Source: Sporocytophaga sp. (GTDB lineage Bacteria > Bacteroidota > Bacteroidia > Cytophagales > Cytophagaceae). From it: 64,000 nucleotides of DNA. The notes under the pieces were generated by a model. The model was not told the DNA's origin. It did no database searches and saw only the letters and a list, made by a program, of their open reading frames with translations. Where the stretch lies: positions 240,245 to 304,244 of the forward strand of contig NZ_JAGHZZ010000005.1 of NCBI RefSeq assembly GCF_017745095.1, in the 5' to 3' direction. This document shows, piece after piece, positions 33,822 through 43,991 of this stretch. Position 1 is the first letter of the stretch. Every line of letters begins with the position of its first letter. Position numbers and translations under genes: made by a program.

Positions 33822-34373
33822 TTACCAATCACTTTTCTTTGCCGGATCGTTTTGTGCTTCTTTTACTTTTTTCTTGAACTCTTCAATCAGAGCGTTCACT
33901 TGAACTTGTGTAGAATTTTTGATATATACCCAGCTTTTCGCAAGCATTGCATCCTTTCCGCAATCTGCCGTGGTGTTTTCAAGTTTGCCACCAGAGCCAG
34001 CTCCATTTTGCCCTTCATGCACAAAGTCAGTTAAGATATATCTGTATTTTCCTGCTTTACAAAAAACTGAAAAAGTAAATTTTACAATTCCTTTATCTTT
34101 TTTTCCTGGTTTTACTGCCTCATATTCCACTGGTATTTGAGCATTAAATACAATAGTATAAGCGGCATCATCCTGACTTTTTACTGGCCAGTTTTTAGCT
34201 TTCCCAAAATCCTGTGCTATAATGAATACATCTTTCTCTGTTAAAGGAGCGGATTCAACAATATTGATAAAAGTTATTTTACCTGTATTCTGATCAACAG
34301 GCAAAGTTTGGCCCTTTGAAGTAAAGGCAATAAACAATAAAATAACAAGCGTTTTTAAACTGTTTCGTAACAT
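33822..34373 (-). CDS. DUF4468 domain-containing secreted protein
   Basis: 183 aa from the ATG at 34373, preferred over 34394 because the signal peptide (ending TSKGQT) then has a normal length. The mature N-terminus LPVDQNTGKITFINIVESA and the following helix with RAQDFG-like residues are the hallmark of DUF4468, a Bacteroidota-restricted domain with a TBP-like fold and no known function. A GxxKF beta pattern (KGIVKFTFSVFCKAGKYRYILTDF) is also typical. Probably periplasmic. Terminated by the strong hairpin just downstream. Confidence 0.82.
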   Translation of the reverse strand: MLRNSLKTLVILLFIAFTSKGQTLPVDQNTGKITFINIVESAPLTEKDVFIIAQDFGKAKNWPVKSQDDAAYTIVFNAQIPVEYEAVKPGKKDKGIVKFTFSVFCKAGKYRYILTDFVHEGQNGAGSGGKLENTTADCGKDAMLAKSWVYIKNSTQVQVNALIEEFKKKVKEAQNDPAKKSDW

Positions 34374-34538
34374 AAATTTTTCGTGAATTTTCATTTGAAA
34401 ATGGTAAAAAAATCGAAAAAAGAAAAAAAAATATCCATATTTTCCTATTCCGATAATTTATATGCTTTTTTTATTGGCATCAAACTGTCTTAATGATTAA
34501 TTTGTTTCATTGTTTGAAATCAAAAATCCTATATAAGC

Positions 34539-34976
34539 ATGTTAAAGGCAGAAATGCACACCAGCAAAGGTGTAATGAAAATTGAGTTTTACGAAAAAGA
34601 CGCTCCGAACACTGTAAAGAATTTTGTGAAATTATCTCAAATGGGATTCTACGACGGACTTTCTTTTCACAGAGTTATTCCAAATTTTGTAATTCAGGGA
34701 GGTTGCCCTAACGGAGATGGCAGAGGTGGTCCTGGATACCACATTAAATGTGAATTAGAAGGTGAGAACCAATTCCATGACCGTGGTGTACTTTCAATGG
34801 CCCATGCAGGAAGAAACACAGGCGGTTCTCAGTTCTTTATATGCCACAGCAGAGCTAATACTAAACACCTGGACAGAAACCATACCTGTTTCGGAAAAGT
34901 TACTGAAGGCGTAGATATCGTTGATCAGATCAAACAAGGTGATAAGATTGTAAAGGTGGTAATTATAGAAGGTTAA
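34539..34976 (+). CDS. Cyclophilin-type peptidylprolyl isomerase
   Basis: 145-aa cytoplasmic cyclophilin catalysing proline cis-trans isomerisation in folding proteins. The active-site blocks are [25 protein letters not shown] (catalytic Arg, Phe and Gln) and [21 protein letters not shown], with [18 protein letters not shown] at the end. No signal peptide, so it is a PpiB-like form. Stands alone with a terminator after the stop. Confidence 0.95.
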   Translation: MLKAEMHTSKGVMKIEFYEKDAPNTVKNFVKLSQMGFYDGLSFHRVIPNFVIQGGCPNGDGRGGPGYHIKCELEGENQFHDRGVLSMAHAGRNTGGSQFFICHSRANTKHLDRNHTCFGKVTEGVDIVDQIKQGDKIVKVVIIEG

Positions 34977-34998
34977 TCACTTTAATTGAGGTAATTCT

Positions 34999-35035
34999 GA
35001 AAGCTAAGAACTAAAGGTTTTTAGCTTTCTTTTTT
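34999..35035 (+). terminator. Terminator after the cyclophilin gene
   Basis: Stem gaaagctaa/ttagctttc followed by a T-run (cttttttata). The orientation suits the cyclophilin gene. Confidence 0.85.
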
Positions 35036-35047
35036 ATACCTCATAAT

Positions 35048-35275
35048 TTAATAATCCTCATCAATTCTTTGAATAATCTGAATGACAATCTCGTGATTGT
35101 CTCCTTCTTTATCTTCAATTTTAAAAATGACCTTAGGATTGTCCTCTTTTAATCTTTTATCTACGGCTACAATCTTGTTTGGCTTTATTTTTTCTTCAAA
35201 GCTTTTGGTCAAATTCTCAATAACTTTCGCAAATTTCACTTCCAGTGTGCTGGGATTGTATAGTAACGTTTTCAT
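35048..35275 (-). CDS. Small protein of unknown function
   Basis: 75 aa, charged, no signal peptide or transmembrane segment. N-terminal helix followed by strands (NKIVAVDKRLKE, KVIFKIEDKEG, EIVIQIIQRIDEDY). No family recognised. Codon pattern and spacing between a terminator and a divergent gene make it a plausible gene. Confidence 0.55.
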   Translation of the reverse strand: MKTLLYNPSTLEVKFAKVIENLTKSFEEKIKPNKIVAVDKRLKEDNPKVIFKIEDKEGDNHEIVIQIIQRIDEDY

Positions 35276-35376
35276 AAAATTTCCTCCAAGAACTGGTCTA
35301 TAAATAAAACATTATATAGAGAAATAAAATTTCTTGAATAAAGGAACGAACTGCCGGATATTCAGGTTTGTCAGAA

Positions 35377-36150
35377 ATGAAGAACAGAATACTCATTCCT
35401 ATTTTTACACTTCTTTTTGTGATTTGCACAGCTGGTTCAGGAAAGGTCACAAATGCCGTAAATGATTTTACTATAAGAAAATCGATAAAATCTAATGTCG
35501 GAGTTACATTTGATAATTTTGTAGACCAATTATTTTTGGCTTGCCAACTAGAGCATTCAGGCATGAAGAAAGCCATTTTTAGAAAAGCTCTTGTAGGGTA
35601 TCTGAATATTAAAAACAAACAACTTCTTCAGGATAATTCGATACTTTCAGTTATAGACTATTCTAAAGCTTCAACAGAGAAAAGACTTTGGGTTATAGAT
35701 TTGAAGGAAAAAAAGGTATTGTTTCATTCTCTTGTAGCACATGGAAGAAAAAGTGGAGACAATCTTGCAATTAATTTTTCAAATAAACTCAACTCAAATA
35801 TGAGCTCCTTGGGTTTTTATAAAACCGGTAAGATTTATTTTGGTAAACATGGAAAGTCCTTAGTGCTTCATGGCCTGGATAAAAACTATAATTCCAATGC
35901 AGAAGGTAGATCCGTGGTTATTCATGCTGCTGACTATGTTTGTGAGGATTTTATTAAAACCAATGGTCGTCTGGGAAGGAGCCATGGTTGTCCTGCCGTA
36001 TCTCCTGAAGAAAGTGATAAGATAATACAGCTACTTGAAGGGGGCTCGTGTTTGTTTATATACCACCCTGATTTAAAAACTGCCCGCTCTGAATATTTAA
36101 ATGAAGCTGCTGCTATCAAGTATTATTCAAAGCTGGGCAATATGCTTTAA
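35377..36150 (+). CDS. Murein L,D-transpeptidase catalytic-domain protein (YkuD_2 type)
   Basis: Predicted periplasmic L,D-transpeptidase that forms 3-3 peptidoglycan cross-links. From ATG 35377 it is 257 aa with an N-terminal signal sequence (ILIPIFTLLFVICTAG). An upstream TTG at 35368 is less likely. The catalytic block is SHGCPAV with Cys205, preceded by the HGLDKNYNSNAEGRSVVIHAADYV histidines. The start VIDLKEKKVLFHSLVAHG is the usual first strand of YkuD_2 domains. It may take part in wall remodelling alongside the sugar-recycling genes at 12 and 24 kb. Confidence 0.85.
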   Translation: MKNRILIPIFTLLFVICTAGSGKVTNAVNDFTIRKSIKSNVGVTFDNFVDQLFLACQLEHSGMKKAIFRKALVGYLNIKNKQLLQDNSILSVIDYSKASTEKRLWVIDLKEKKVLFHSLVAHGRKSGDNLAINFSNKLNSNMSSLGFYKTGKIYFGKHGKSLVLHGLDKNYNSNAEGRSVVIHAADYVCEDFIKTNGRLGRSHGCPAVSPEESDKIIQLLEGGSCLFIYHPDLKTARSEYLNEAAAIKYYSKLGNML

Positions 36151-36157
36151 TTAATTA

Positions 36158-37717
36158 TCAATAGTAAGTGATCTGACAGCCTGGGTGATTTTTCTTAAAT
36201 CGCTGTACTTCGTTTTTATCAATTTTGGTATAAAAGCATTTTAAAACTTTTATGTACTCCAGTTTATGAATAGGGCCAAGATCGGTTAACTCAGTATTAG
36301 AGATATCTAGCTCGCGTATGGCATAAAAGTTATTGATTGCAGATAGATCCTTAACACTGCTCGATGCTAAATAAAGATTCGCAATGAATTTAAAGTGTTT
36401 GATAGGATCCAGACTGGAAACCTTTGTGTGGTCAATATTTAGATGAAACAACTTTACCAGATTTCGGATAGGTTCCAATGTTGTGATATCTGTATTGAAA
36501 CAATCAAGTAAAACGAGATTCACAAGCCCGCTCAATGGAGCAAGAGATTTAATGTCAATTTTCTGTATGCTTAGTTTCTCAAGAAGCACTAAGTTTTTCA
36601 TCATTGAAATGTCTTTCACTTTAATATTTAAGCCGACATTCAACTCTTTAAGGTTTACAAGATTAGTAAGAGGAGTAAGGTCTTCTATTTCATTGTTAGA
36701 ACAGTCTAGCTCCACCATCTGAACCAAATTTTTCAATGGTTCTATACTTTTAAGTTTTAAATTTGAAACTTTTAAAACCTGAAGGTTTTTTAGATTTTCA
36801 ATACCGTCCAAAGTGGTAATTTGAGTTCTAGTTAAGTCTAGCTCCAGGAGAGAACTCACAGCAAATATTGCCGAGGCATCCGTGATCGGATTACCTGAAA
36901 CATTTAGCTTCTCAAGTGATGTAAATTTCTTTAATGGTTCAAGATTTTTAATATTTGAATTTGAGCAGTCAAATTCAAATATTCCTGTCGCTTTTTCAAG
37001 ATCAAACTCTCTTGGGTACTCTTCCAGGTTTCTCTTTTTCCTCAGCATTGCTTTCCAGTCAGGCTCAAGCGTGAGCCACCATGAGATAAGTGGAGGAAGA
37101 GGCTCCAGCTTTGGAGCAACCCCCGTTTTGCTTATAGCAAAAATTTTAAAGTTTTTGGAGACATTGTTTTCTCTGTCAAATTTTATGAAAACGGATATAC
37201 CTTTTTTTATAGAGTGGACGATTGTATCGCTTACTGTAATTGAATCAGCAGATGCAGAAACAGAATCTGTCTTTTGAACTACCTCTTTCCATGTAAAATC
37301 TTTATCACCTTTTATTTCTACAAAGTAGTATCTTCTGATCTTGTCATACTTTACTTTTTCGACTATTAGATTTTTAGGAGTAGTTTTTATTTTGACTGTT
37401 GCAGGAAAGGTCTTTGGAACCCGTTGACAGTATTTGAATACATTTTCATAGTCATCATTCTTAGCTGCCGAATCAAGGTCATTATAGACCGAAACATTTG
37501 CATTGCTAACAGTTGTTTTCAAAAATGTGACAGACTCCTTTTTCTGATCAGCATCCGAAGGTTTCTGAGCTACAAAATTCAGAAAACCGTCATATGAGGT
37601 GAGAAGTCGAATAACTTCCTTCTTTTCAATATCATTCATTGGAAGCAGAATGTCAGTCTGGGCATTCATTTTCAATGAGATAGTTATAAGAAGTAAGGCA
37701 AAAAGGATTTTTTTCAT
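36158..37717 (-). CDS. Secreted leucine-rich repeat protein
   Basis: 519 aa from ATG 37717 (a Met three codons upstream is possible). The signal peptide ends at MNAQT. An N-terminal uncharacterised domain covers about residues 22-230 and includes a lipocalin-like beta region. About 11 internalin-like repeats follow (about 240-515), each roughly 22 residues with the pattern LxxLxxLxLxxxxIxxLxPLxxL. Such proteins usually mediate binding to proteins or surfaces. No T9SS sorting domain is seen at the C-terminus (ends KNHPGCQITYY), so it is likely periplasmic or released by another route. Confidence 0.85.
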   Translation of the reverse strand: MKKILFALLLITISLKMNAQTDILLPMNDIEKKEVIRLLTSYDGFLNFVAQKPSDADQKKESVTFLKTTVSNANVSVYNDLDSAAKNDDYENVFKYCQRVPKTFPATVKIKTTPKNLIVEKVKYDKIRRYYFVEIKGDKDFTWKEVVQKTDSVSASADSITVSDTIVHSIKKGISVFIKFDRENNVSKNFKIFAISKTGVAPKLEPLPPLISWWLTLEPDWKAMLRKKRNLEEYPREFDLEKATGIFEFDCSNSNIKNLEPLKKFTSLEKLNVSGNPITDASAIFAVSSLLELDLTRTQITTLDGIENLKNLQVLKVSNLKLKSIEPLKNLVQMVELDCSNNEIEDLTPLTNLVNLKELNVGLNIKVKDISMMKNLVLLEKLSIQKIDIKSLAPLSGLVNLVLLDCFNTDITTLEPIRNLVKLFHLNIDHTKVSSLDPIKHFKFIANLYLASSSVKDLSAINNFYAIRELDISNTELTDLGPIHKLEYIKVLKCFYTKIDKNEVQRFKKNHPGCQITYY

Positions 37718-37726
37718 AATTGTCAC

Positions 37727-38046
37727 AAGGTTTGGCCCGGTAATTTAACCAAAAAAAGTTCCGTTTAGTACGTTTAAATTATTTTTTGTAATTTTTCTAA
37801 TGACGTCTAGGATTCAATTAGATTCAAAAAAATGCTTTTATTCCAAAATCCCTAAAAAATATATACTTAAGTTTTAATTTTTCCACATATTACGATTATC
37901 AATCATTTCCTTGTTCAAAAAGTAAGTAAAATTTGAACTATTAAAGTAATTTCGCAGTAAGAATGGACAGGATTTCGGATTTGATTTCCTGAAAATGAAT
38001 ATATCTTGTCTTTTATAGAATTGTAAATCAGGTCAATAACAATATT
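37727..38046. other. AT-rich intergenic region upstream of parE
   Basis: 320 bp between the divergent LRR gene and parE. Beyond T-rich stretches, no ORF, RNA or repeat stands out. Probable location of both promoters. Confidence 0.4.
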
Positions 38047-39945
38047 ATGGCAAAAACCAAAACTGAATATACTGAAGATAGCATTAGGTCGCTGGACTGG
38101 AGAGAGCATATCAGACTTCGTCCCGGAATGTATATCGGAAAACTTGGAGACGGATCAGGACAGGATGATGGTATTTATGTTTTGGTCAAAGAGATTATTG
38201 ACAACTCCATTGATGAGCATATGATGGGAAATGGAAATGTTATAGATATAACTATTTCCGATAATAGGGTGGAGGTCAGAGATTATGGACGTGGTATTCC
38301 GCTTGGAAAAGTAATTGATTGCGTATCTAAAATCAATACCGGAGGAAAATACGATTCAGGTGCTTTCCAGAAGTCTGTGGGTCTGAACGGAGTTGGTACA
38401 AAGGCGGTTAACGCACTGTCCAGTTATTTTAGAGTTCAATCTATTCGTGAAGGAAGGACAAAAGTAGCTGAATTTGAAAAGGGAGTTCTGGTAAATGATC
38501 ATAAAGAAACCAAGTGTGACCAGAAGAATGGTACACTTATGTCATTTATTCCGGATGATACTATTTTCAAGCATTTCAGATTTATTCCGGAATATCTAGA
38601 AGATCAGCTTTGGAACTATGCGTTTCTTAATGCTGGTTTGTCAATAAACTATAACGGGAAAAAATATTATTCTCAGAATGGCTTACTGGACCTATTAAAG
38701 AGAAAAACAGATGAAGAAAGTTTAAGATATCCAATTATTCATCTTAAAGGTCATGATATTGAAATTGCTCTAACTCACGCAAATCAGTATGGTGAAGAGT
38801 ATTATTCATTTGTTAATGGTCAGTATACAACTCAGGGAGGAACACACCTTGCTGCATTAAAAGAAGCAGTTGTAAAAACAGTCAGGGAGTTTTTTAAGAA
38901 AGATTTTGATGCTTCTGATATCCGTGCATCTATAGTAGGTGCAATTGCAGTAAGAGTTCAGGAACCTGTGTTTGAATCCCAGACTAAAACTAAATTAGGA
39001 TCTATTAATGCAGGCCCAGATGGTCCGGCAATCAGAACCTGGGTGAATGAGTTCGTTAAAAAAGAGCTTGATAATTATCTTCATAAAAATTCAGCAGTTG
39101 CAGATGCATTATTAAAAAGAATCTTACAATCTGAAAGAGAAAGAAAAGACATTGCAGGTATAAAGAAACTTGCTAACGAGCGTGCGAAGAAAGCAAATCT
39201 TCATAATAAAAAACTCAGAGACTGCCGCTTCCATTTTGACGATCTGAACAATGAAAAGAGACATGATTCTACCTTATTTATAACCGAGGGAGACTCTGCT
39301 AGTGGTTCGATTACAAAGTCCAGGAGCGTAGAGTTGCAGGCTGTTTTCAGTCTTAGAGGTAAGCCACTGAACTGTTTTGGGCTTACTAAGAAGATTGTTT
39401 ATGAAAATGAAGAGTTCAATTTATTGCAACATGCTCTGAATATTGAAGATGGACTTGAAAATCTTAGATATAATAGAATAGTTATAGCAACAGATGCCGA
39501 CGTGGACGGTATGCACATCCGTTTGCTTATGTTGACATTTTTTTTGCAATTCTTTCCAGATTTAGTAAGAAATGGTCACCTGTTTATTTTGGAGACTCCT
39601 CTGTTTCGAGTTAGAAATAAGAAAGAAACAATTTATTGCTACAGTGAAGAAGAGAAAAGAGCTGCAACAAAGAAATTAGGGGGAAAACCAGAGATAACCC
39701 GATTTAAAGGATTGGGTGAAATCTCTCCAGATGAGTTTGGAGGATTTATTGGTGAGGATATCAGACTTGAACCCATCTTATTACAAAAAGAAACTTCAAT
39801 ACAAAAACTGCTTAATTACTACATGGGAAAAAATACTCCTGAAAGACAGCAGTTTATTATAGAAAACCTCAAAGTTGAAAAGGATTTGGTAGAAAGTGAT
39901 GAAAAAGATGCACTAAGGAAAGAAGCTAATGTTATGGAAATTTAA
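38047..39945 (+). CDS. parE: DNA topoisomerase IV subunit B
   Basis: ATPase subunit of the type II topoisomerase that decatenates daughter chromosomes. The GHKL ATP site shows [14 protein letters not shown] (Glu, Asn) with [12 protein letters not shown] and [20 protein letters not shown] follows with [12 protein letters not shown] (Glu) and [12 protein letters not shown] (DxD), then [11 protein letters not shown]. 632 aa, shorter than GyrB, as ParE-like subunits in Bacteroidota usually are. parC lies about 0.9 kb downstream on the same strand, separated by a small ORF and a convergent lipoprotein gene. The gyrase/topo IV assignment rests on length and the companion gene. Confidence 0.93.
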   Translation: MAKTKTEYTEDSIRSLDWREHIRLRPGMYIGKLGDGSGQDDGIYVLVKEIIDNSIDEHMMGNGNVIDITISDNRVEVRDYGRGIPLGKVIDCVSKINTGGKYDSGAFQKSVGLNGVGTKAVNALSSYFRVQSIREGRTKVAEFEKGVLVNDHKETKCDQKNGTLMSFIPDDTIFKHFRFIPEYLEDQLWNYAFLNAGLSINYNGKKYYSQNGLLDLLKRKTDEESLRYPIIHLKGHDIEIALTHANQYGEEYYSFVNGQYTTQGGTHLAALKEAVVKTVREFFKKDFDASDIRASIVGAIAVRVQEPVFESQTKTKLGSINAGPDGPAIRTWVNEFVKKELDNYLHKNSAVADALLKRILQSERERKDIAGIKKLANERAKKANLHNKKLRDCRFHFDDLNNEKRHDSTLFITEGDSASGSITKSRSVELQAVFSLRGKPLNCFGLTKKIVYENEEFNLLQHALNIEDGLENLRYNRIVIATDADVDGMHIRLLMLTFFLQFFPDLVRNGHLFILETPLFRVRNKKETIYCYSEEEKRAATKKLGGKPEITRFKGLGEISPDEFGGFIGEDIRLEPILLQKETSIQKLLNYYMGKNTPERQQFIIENLKVEKDLVESDEKDALRKEANVMEI

Positions 39946-40069
39946 AATCTGTAAAAAATCAGCTAGTCTATTACATTAAATTCTTTAATCGTAAATTGTA
40001 GTTGTCTAAAAAAGCTTGAGTTTTGACATAATGTAGAGTATATTCGTCTACAATTAAACTTTAGCCGCT

Positions 40070-40246
40070 ATGCTAGACCACTATGTTTTGATGAGAGAAA
40101 TCTTTCAACCTGAATCACCCAGGAATTCAAAAAAAGATTCCGAGTCAGGTAATGAGAAAAAGTCCAATAACAATAAAAAGAAACTTAAAAAGAAGGGACG
40201 GCACTTTATGAAAATTGTAGCAAGAAGGTTATTAATACTTTTATAA
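40070..40246 (+). CDS. Small Lys-rich ORF (58 aa), possible gene
   Basis: An ATG-initiated ORF of 58 codons in the gap after parE, ending at TAA 40244-40246. It has a short acidic/neutral start (MLDHYVLMREIF), a Lys/Asn/Ser-rich middle and a final KIVARRLLILL segment. No homology recognised. The only support is an intact frame in a region otherwise free of genes and a structured terminator region right after it. Confidence 0.35.
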   Translation: MLDHYVLMREIFQPESPRNSKKDSESGNEKKSNNNKKKLKKKGRHFMKIVARRLLILL

Positions 40247-40260
40247 AATTGTATATTTGG

Positions 40261-40355
40261 GCCAATAATTGGGTATTGGCAAGAGGGATTTGGTGTACCA
40301 AGTTTTAATATTTTCCTGGAAGCCTGTTTTTTATATAAAAAAACAGGCTTTCTTT
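40261..40355 (+). ncRNA. Candidate structured RNA or 3' element ending in a terminator
   Basis: Three hairpins follow one another: gccaata/tattggc (40261-40280), ttggt/accaa (40290-40301), and a strong terminator with stem aagcctgtttttt/aaaaaaacaggctt (40320-40350) and T-rich tail. The terminator serves at least the small ORF; the extra hairpins are more than a simple terminator needs. A short RNA or structured 3' UTR is possible. The downstream lipoprotein gene is on the other strand and may also use this hairpin. Confidence 0.4.
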
Positions 40356-40379
40356 ATTAAGTAAACAGTTGATTGTTTT

Positions 40380-40751
40380 TCAGTTTTGAATTGTAATCAA
40401 AGCGATAAGTCCAAGGGCATTCATTTCAAATACAATTCTTTTACCTTCTTCAGGATATTGTAAGGAGCATTGTTTGCCTGGAGTTATATAGTAAGAGTAA
40501 ATTTTTCTTCCTCTTTTCTGATAATCATGCTTATCTGGTCTTCCCAACTTTTCCAGAAGTATTTCTTCCTTAAGTCCCAGGATTTGTTCTTTATTTGTTA
40601 TCAGTGTTGTTGCCATTCCCTCTCTTTTATTTTGGCAAGCTTTTTTATCCTGAAGCCATACATTTTTATCTACTTCGGGAAATTTATCTTTTGATCCACA
40701 AGAATAAAAACCAACAGAAAGAGACAGTAAAAATAATTTTATTTTGTTCAT
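40380..40751 (-). CDS. Small lipoprotein, BamE/SmpA-like
   Basis: 123 aa with lipoprotein signal (lipobox FYSC, Cys18). The C-terminal half reads LGLKEEILLEKLGRPDKHDYQKRGRKIYSYYITPGKQC, which resembles the SmpA/BamE pattern (a helix ending LG.P followed by a Tyr-containing strand). Similarity is weak, so assembly-factor function is only a suggestion. Convergent with parE and located between parE and parC. Confidence 0.6.
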   Translation of the reverse strand: MNKIKLFLLSLSVGFYSCGSKDKFPEVDKNVWLQDKKACQNKREGMATTLITNKEQILGLKEEILLEKLGRPDKHDYQKRGRKIYSYYITPGKQCSLQYPEEGKRIVFEMNALGLIALITIQN

Positions 40752-40886
40752 AATAAGGCAAAGTTAATAATTAGGCAGGAATGTGTAAATTTTCCTTTTC
40801 GGGAAAAAAGAATTTTATAATATATTTGAAGGATCCGGAATTTTACCGGTTAAACCTTTTGTTTGGATCAGGAACTTTAAATTTGA

Positions 40887-43469
40887 ATGGCTGACGATAG
40901 AGATAATAACGAAAATAACATACAGGATCAGGGAGCTGGTAATGGGGGGGATATCATTCATGATGTACTGCCTGTTTCCGGTATGTATGAAAACTGGTTT
41001 CTGGAATATGCTTCCTATGTAATACTGGAACGTGCAGTTCCTGCTATTGAAGATGGATTAAAGCCTGTTCAGAGAAGAATCCTTCACTCTATGAAGGAAA
41101 TGGACGACGGTCGATTTAATAAGGTAGCAAATGTCATCGGACAAACCATGCAGTATCACCCACATGGTGATGCATCCATTGGTGAAGCTATCGTTAATAT
41201 AGGCCAGAAAGATCTTCTTCTTGAAACTCAGGGGAACTGGGGGGATGTCAGAACAGGTGATTCTGCTGCTGCTCCGAGATACATTGAGGCCCGTCTTTCA
41301 AAACTTGCTCTTGAAATCGTTTTTAATCCTGAGACTACTGAGTGGCAAATTTCATATGATGGAAGAAAAAATGAGCCTGTTACACTTCCTGTTAAGTTTC
41401 CTTTACTATTAGCCCACGGTGTCGAAGGTATTGCGGTCGGACTTTCTACCAAAATTCTTCCCCACAATTTTTGTGAATTGATAGAAGCTTCTATTCTTCA
41501 TTTGAAGAACAAGAAATTTACCCTTTATCCTGATTTTGCTACTGGAGGTTTGATTGATGTCGCCAATTACAATGAAGGTCAGAGAGGTGGAAAAGTAAGG
41601 GTTAGAGCTAAGATTGAAGAGATTGATAAAAAAACTCTGGTTATCAAGGATATACCTTTTGGTACTACAACAACTTCTTTAATAGAAAGCATTATCAAAG
41701 CCAATGATAATGGAAAGATCAAGATTAAAAAGGTAATTGATAACACTGCAAAGGATGTTGAAATACTAATTCAACTTGTTCCAGGAGTTTCTTCCGATAT
41801 TACTATTGATGCTTTATATGCATTTACAGAGTGCGAAATAAGTATCTCTCCGAATGCCTGTGTAATTATAGATGAAAAGCCTCATTTCATAAGTATTCAT
41901 GAAATACTGAGAATATCTACTGACAAAACTGTAGAACTTCTTAGGCAGGAGTTGGAAATCAAAAAGAATCACCTGCAGGAAAAACTGTTATTCTCTTCTC
42001 TTGAGAAAATATTCATAGAAAAGAGAATATACAGAAATATTGAAGAGTGTGAAACCTGGGAAGCTGTACTTGAGACGATAGACAAAGGTTTAAAGCCTTA
42101 TAAGAAACAGTTTTACAGGGAAATTACTCAAGACGATCTGGTTAGACTTACTGAAATTAAGATCAAGAGAATCTCAAAATTTGATGCTTTTAAAGCGGAT
42201 GAATTGATGAGAAATCTTGGAGAAGAACTGAAAGAGGTTGAGCATAATCTGGCACATTTGATAGAATATGCTATAGCTTATTTCCAGAACCTCCTTAAAA
42301 AATATGGTCAGGGCAGAGAGCGTAAAACCCAGATCAAAACTTTTGAAACCATTTCTGCAACTGTTGTTGCGGCAATCAATGCAAAGTTATATATCAACAG
42401 AGCTGAAGGTTTTATTGGGCATGGTTTGAAGAAAGACGAATATATCTGTGACTGTTCTGATATAGATGATGTCATAGTTTTCAGGAAAGACGGGGTTTGT
42501 GTAATCAAGAAGATAGGAGAGAAGGTCTTTGTTGGTAAAGATATCCTGTATGCTGGAATTTTCAGAAAAGGTGATGATCGCATGGTTTACAATATGGCCT
42601 ATCTGGATGCTGCATCAGGGACTGTATTTGTTAAGAGATTCCAAGTGTTGGGAATTACCAGAGATAAGGAATATGATCTGACCAAAGGAAGTAAAGGTTC
42701 TAAGATCCTTTATTTTAGCGCTAATCCGAATGGAGAAGCAGAGACTGTTAATGTTACTCTTGCTCCGACAGCCAAAGCAAAGATTAAAGAGTTTGAATTT
42801 GACTTTTCTGAACTTGAAATAAAGGCAAGAAACGTTTTAGGTAACATCCTGACCAAATATCCTGTTAAGAAAATTCAGTTTAAAGCTGCCGGAAAATCAA
42901 CTCTTGGCGGTAAAGAAGTTTATTTTGATGAAACTGTAGGGCGTCTGAATAATGATAAAAAAGGAAAATACATTGGTAATTTTGAAGGAGAAGATAAGAT
43001 TCTTGTTTTCTATAAAGAAGGTACTTATGAACTTACGACCTATGAATTGACCAACAGGTATAATACAGAAGAATTATTGCATATGGAGAAATTTGATCCT
43101 GAAAGACTAATTTCTGCAGTTTATTATGATGGATCATCAAAGAACTATTTTGCAAAAAGATTCAAAATGGAGACAAATACTGCTGCAAAGAAGTTTGGAT
43201 TTATCTCTGAAAATGCGGATTCAAAACTGGTAGTTATAAGCACGGAAAAGAACCCCGTAATCCAAGTGGATTATGCCAAAGGTAAATTTGTCTCTGTTCC
43301 ATCTGAAAAAATTAGCCTTAATGATTTTGTTGAGGTGAAAGGCTGGAAAGCTGTCGGGAATAAGATTAGTACTAATAAAATAAATAAGATACTATTACTT
43401 GAAGATTCAGAAGAAGGTGATATTCCCTCAAGAAAAAAGCCTAAAGATGATCAGTTAGGCTTATTTTAA
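40887..43469 (+). CDS. parC: DNA topoisomerase IV subunit A
   Basis: DNA-cleaving subunit of topoisomerase IV. The N-terminal winged-helix and tower are typical: ILERAVPAIEDGLKPVQRRILHSM, QYHPHGDASIG and GDSAAAPRYIEARLSKLA, with the catalytic Tyr132. The C-terminal region (about 560-860) forms repeated beta blades, ending with the acidic tail EEGDIPSRKKPKDDQLGLF. 860 aa is normal for the Bacteroidota ParC-like subunit, while GyrA is slightly shorter and carries a GQRGGKG-type box; here the corresponding box is less clear. Partner of parE upstream. Confidence 0.93.
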   Translation: MADDRDNNENNIQDQGAGNGGDIIHDVLPVSGMYENWFLEYASYVILERAVPAIEDGLKPVQRRILHSMKEMDDGRFNKVANVIGQTMQYHPHGDASIGEAIVNIGQKDLLLETQGNWGDVRTGDSAAAPRYIEARLSKLALEIVFNPETTEWQISYDGRKNEPVTLPVKFPLLLAHGVEGIAVGLSTKILPHNFCELIEASILHLKNKKFTLYPDFATGGLIDVANYNEGQRGGKVRVRAKIEEIDKKTLVIKDIPFGTTTTSLIESIIKANDNGKIKIKKVIDNTAKDVEILIQLVPGVSSDITIDALYAFTECEISISPNACVIIDEKPHFISIHEILRISTDKTVELLRQELEIKKNHLQEKLLFSSLEKIFIEKRIYRNIEECETWEAVLETIDKGLKPYKKQFYREITQDDLVRLTEIKIKRISKFDAFKADELMRNLGEELKEVEHNLAHLIEYAIAYFQNLLKKYGQGRERKTQIKTFETISATVVAAINAKLYINRAEGFIGHGLKKDEYICDCSDIDDVIVFRKDGVCVIKKIGEKVFVGKDILYAGIFRKGDDRMVYNMAYLDAASGTVFVKRFQVLGITRDKEYDLTKGSKGSKILYFSANPNGEAETVNVTLAPTAKAKIKEFEFDFSELEIKARNVLGNILTKYPVKKIQFKAAGKSTLGGKEVYFDETVGRLNNDKKGKYIGNFEGEDKILVFYKEGTYELTTYELTNRYNTEELLHMEKFDPERLISAVYYDGSSKNYFAKRFKMETNTAAKKFGFISENADSKLVVISTEKNPVIQVDYAKGKFVSVPSEKISLNDFVEVKGWKAVGNKISTNKINKILLLEDSEEGDIPSRKKPKDDQLGLF

Positions 43470-43474
43470 AAATA

Positions 43475-43509
43475 AAAAAACGGCTGTTCAAAATGGACCG
43501 CCGTTTTTT
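43475..43509. terminator. Bidirectional terminator after parC
   Basis: 10-bp stem aaaaaacggc/gccgtttttt with a 15-nt loop, directly after the parC stop and before the convergent small gene. Confidence 0.9.
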
Positions 43510-43519
43510 ATATGTACTT

Positions 43520-43798
43520 TTAAGAATAATGAGCAATTACTTTTTCATAAGTCCTGAATGTATCAAAAAATGTTTCAGGGAGCGCATCAAAGTCATTATT
43601 GCAAATATCTACTTCCACAGCATTTTCAGTAAAGTATTTTAACAAAATCCCCAATTGCATTTCGAAAGGAAGTATTTCAAAGGAAATTCCATTCAAAAAT
43701 TGTAACTTATTGAAATTTTGAGAGTAAAATCCTTCAAAATCTTTCCAAGCAGTTGGAGCCTCAGTTTTTATAAGATCAAAATTTATATTAGCGTTCAT
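43520..43798 (-). CDS. Small protein of unknown function
   Basis: 92 aa, acidic, with aromatic residues (FEGFYSQNFNKLQFLNG) and a C-terminal helix. No signal peptide or membrane segment. No recognised family. Located between a terminator and an AT-rich gap, so plausibly a monocistronic gene. Confidence 0.55.
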   Translation of the reverse strand: MNANINFDLIKTEAPTAWKDFEGFYSQNFNKLQFLNGISFEILPFEMQLGILLKYFTENAVEVDICNNDFDALPETFFDTFRTYEKVIAHYS

Positions 43799-43991
43799 AT
43801 CGGTACTTTTGGTAAATTTAATCGAAAAAGAAGTTTCGAGCCAGACAAATTAAAACGAATTGAATTAGCTTAAATTATTGATATTTAAAGAAAGACTTTT
43901 ATAGTTAGAAGAAATTTGTCCACATTGGCCGAAATGGCAAAACTCAGGGAATGTGGCCATCGTATTTTTACGTGTAACTCATAACTTTTTT

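Noticed and set aside
37727-38046. TTTG and TAATTTCG elements near 37932 as a Bacteroidota promoter
   Set aside because: The two boxes are too close together (about 10 bp) to fit the usual spacing near 20 bp.
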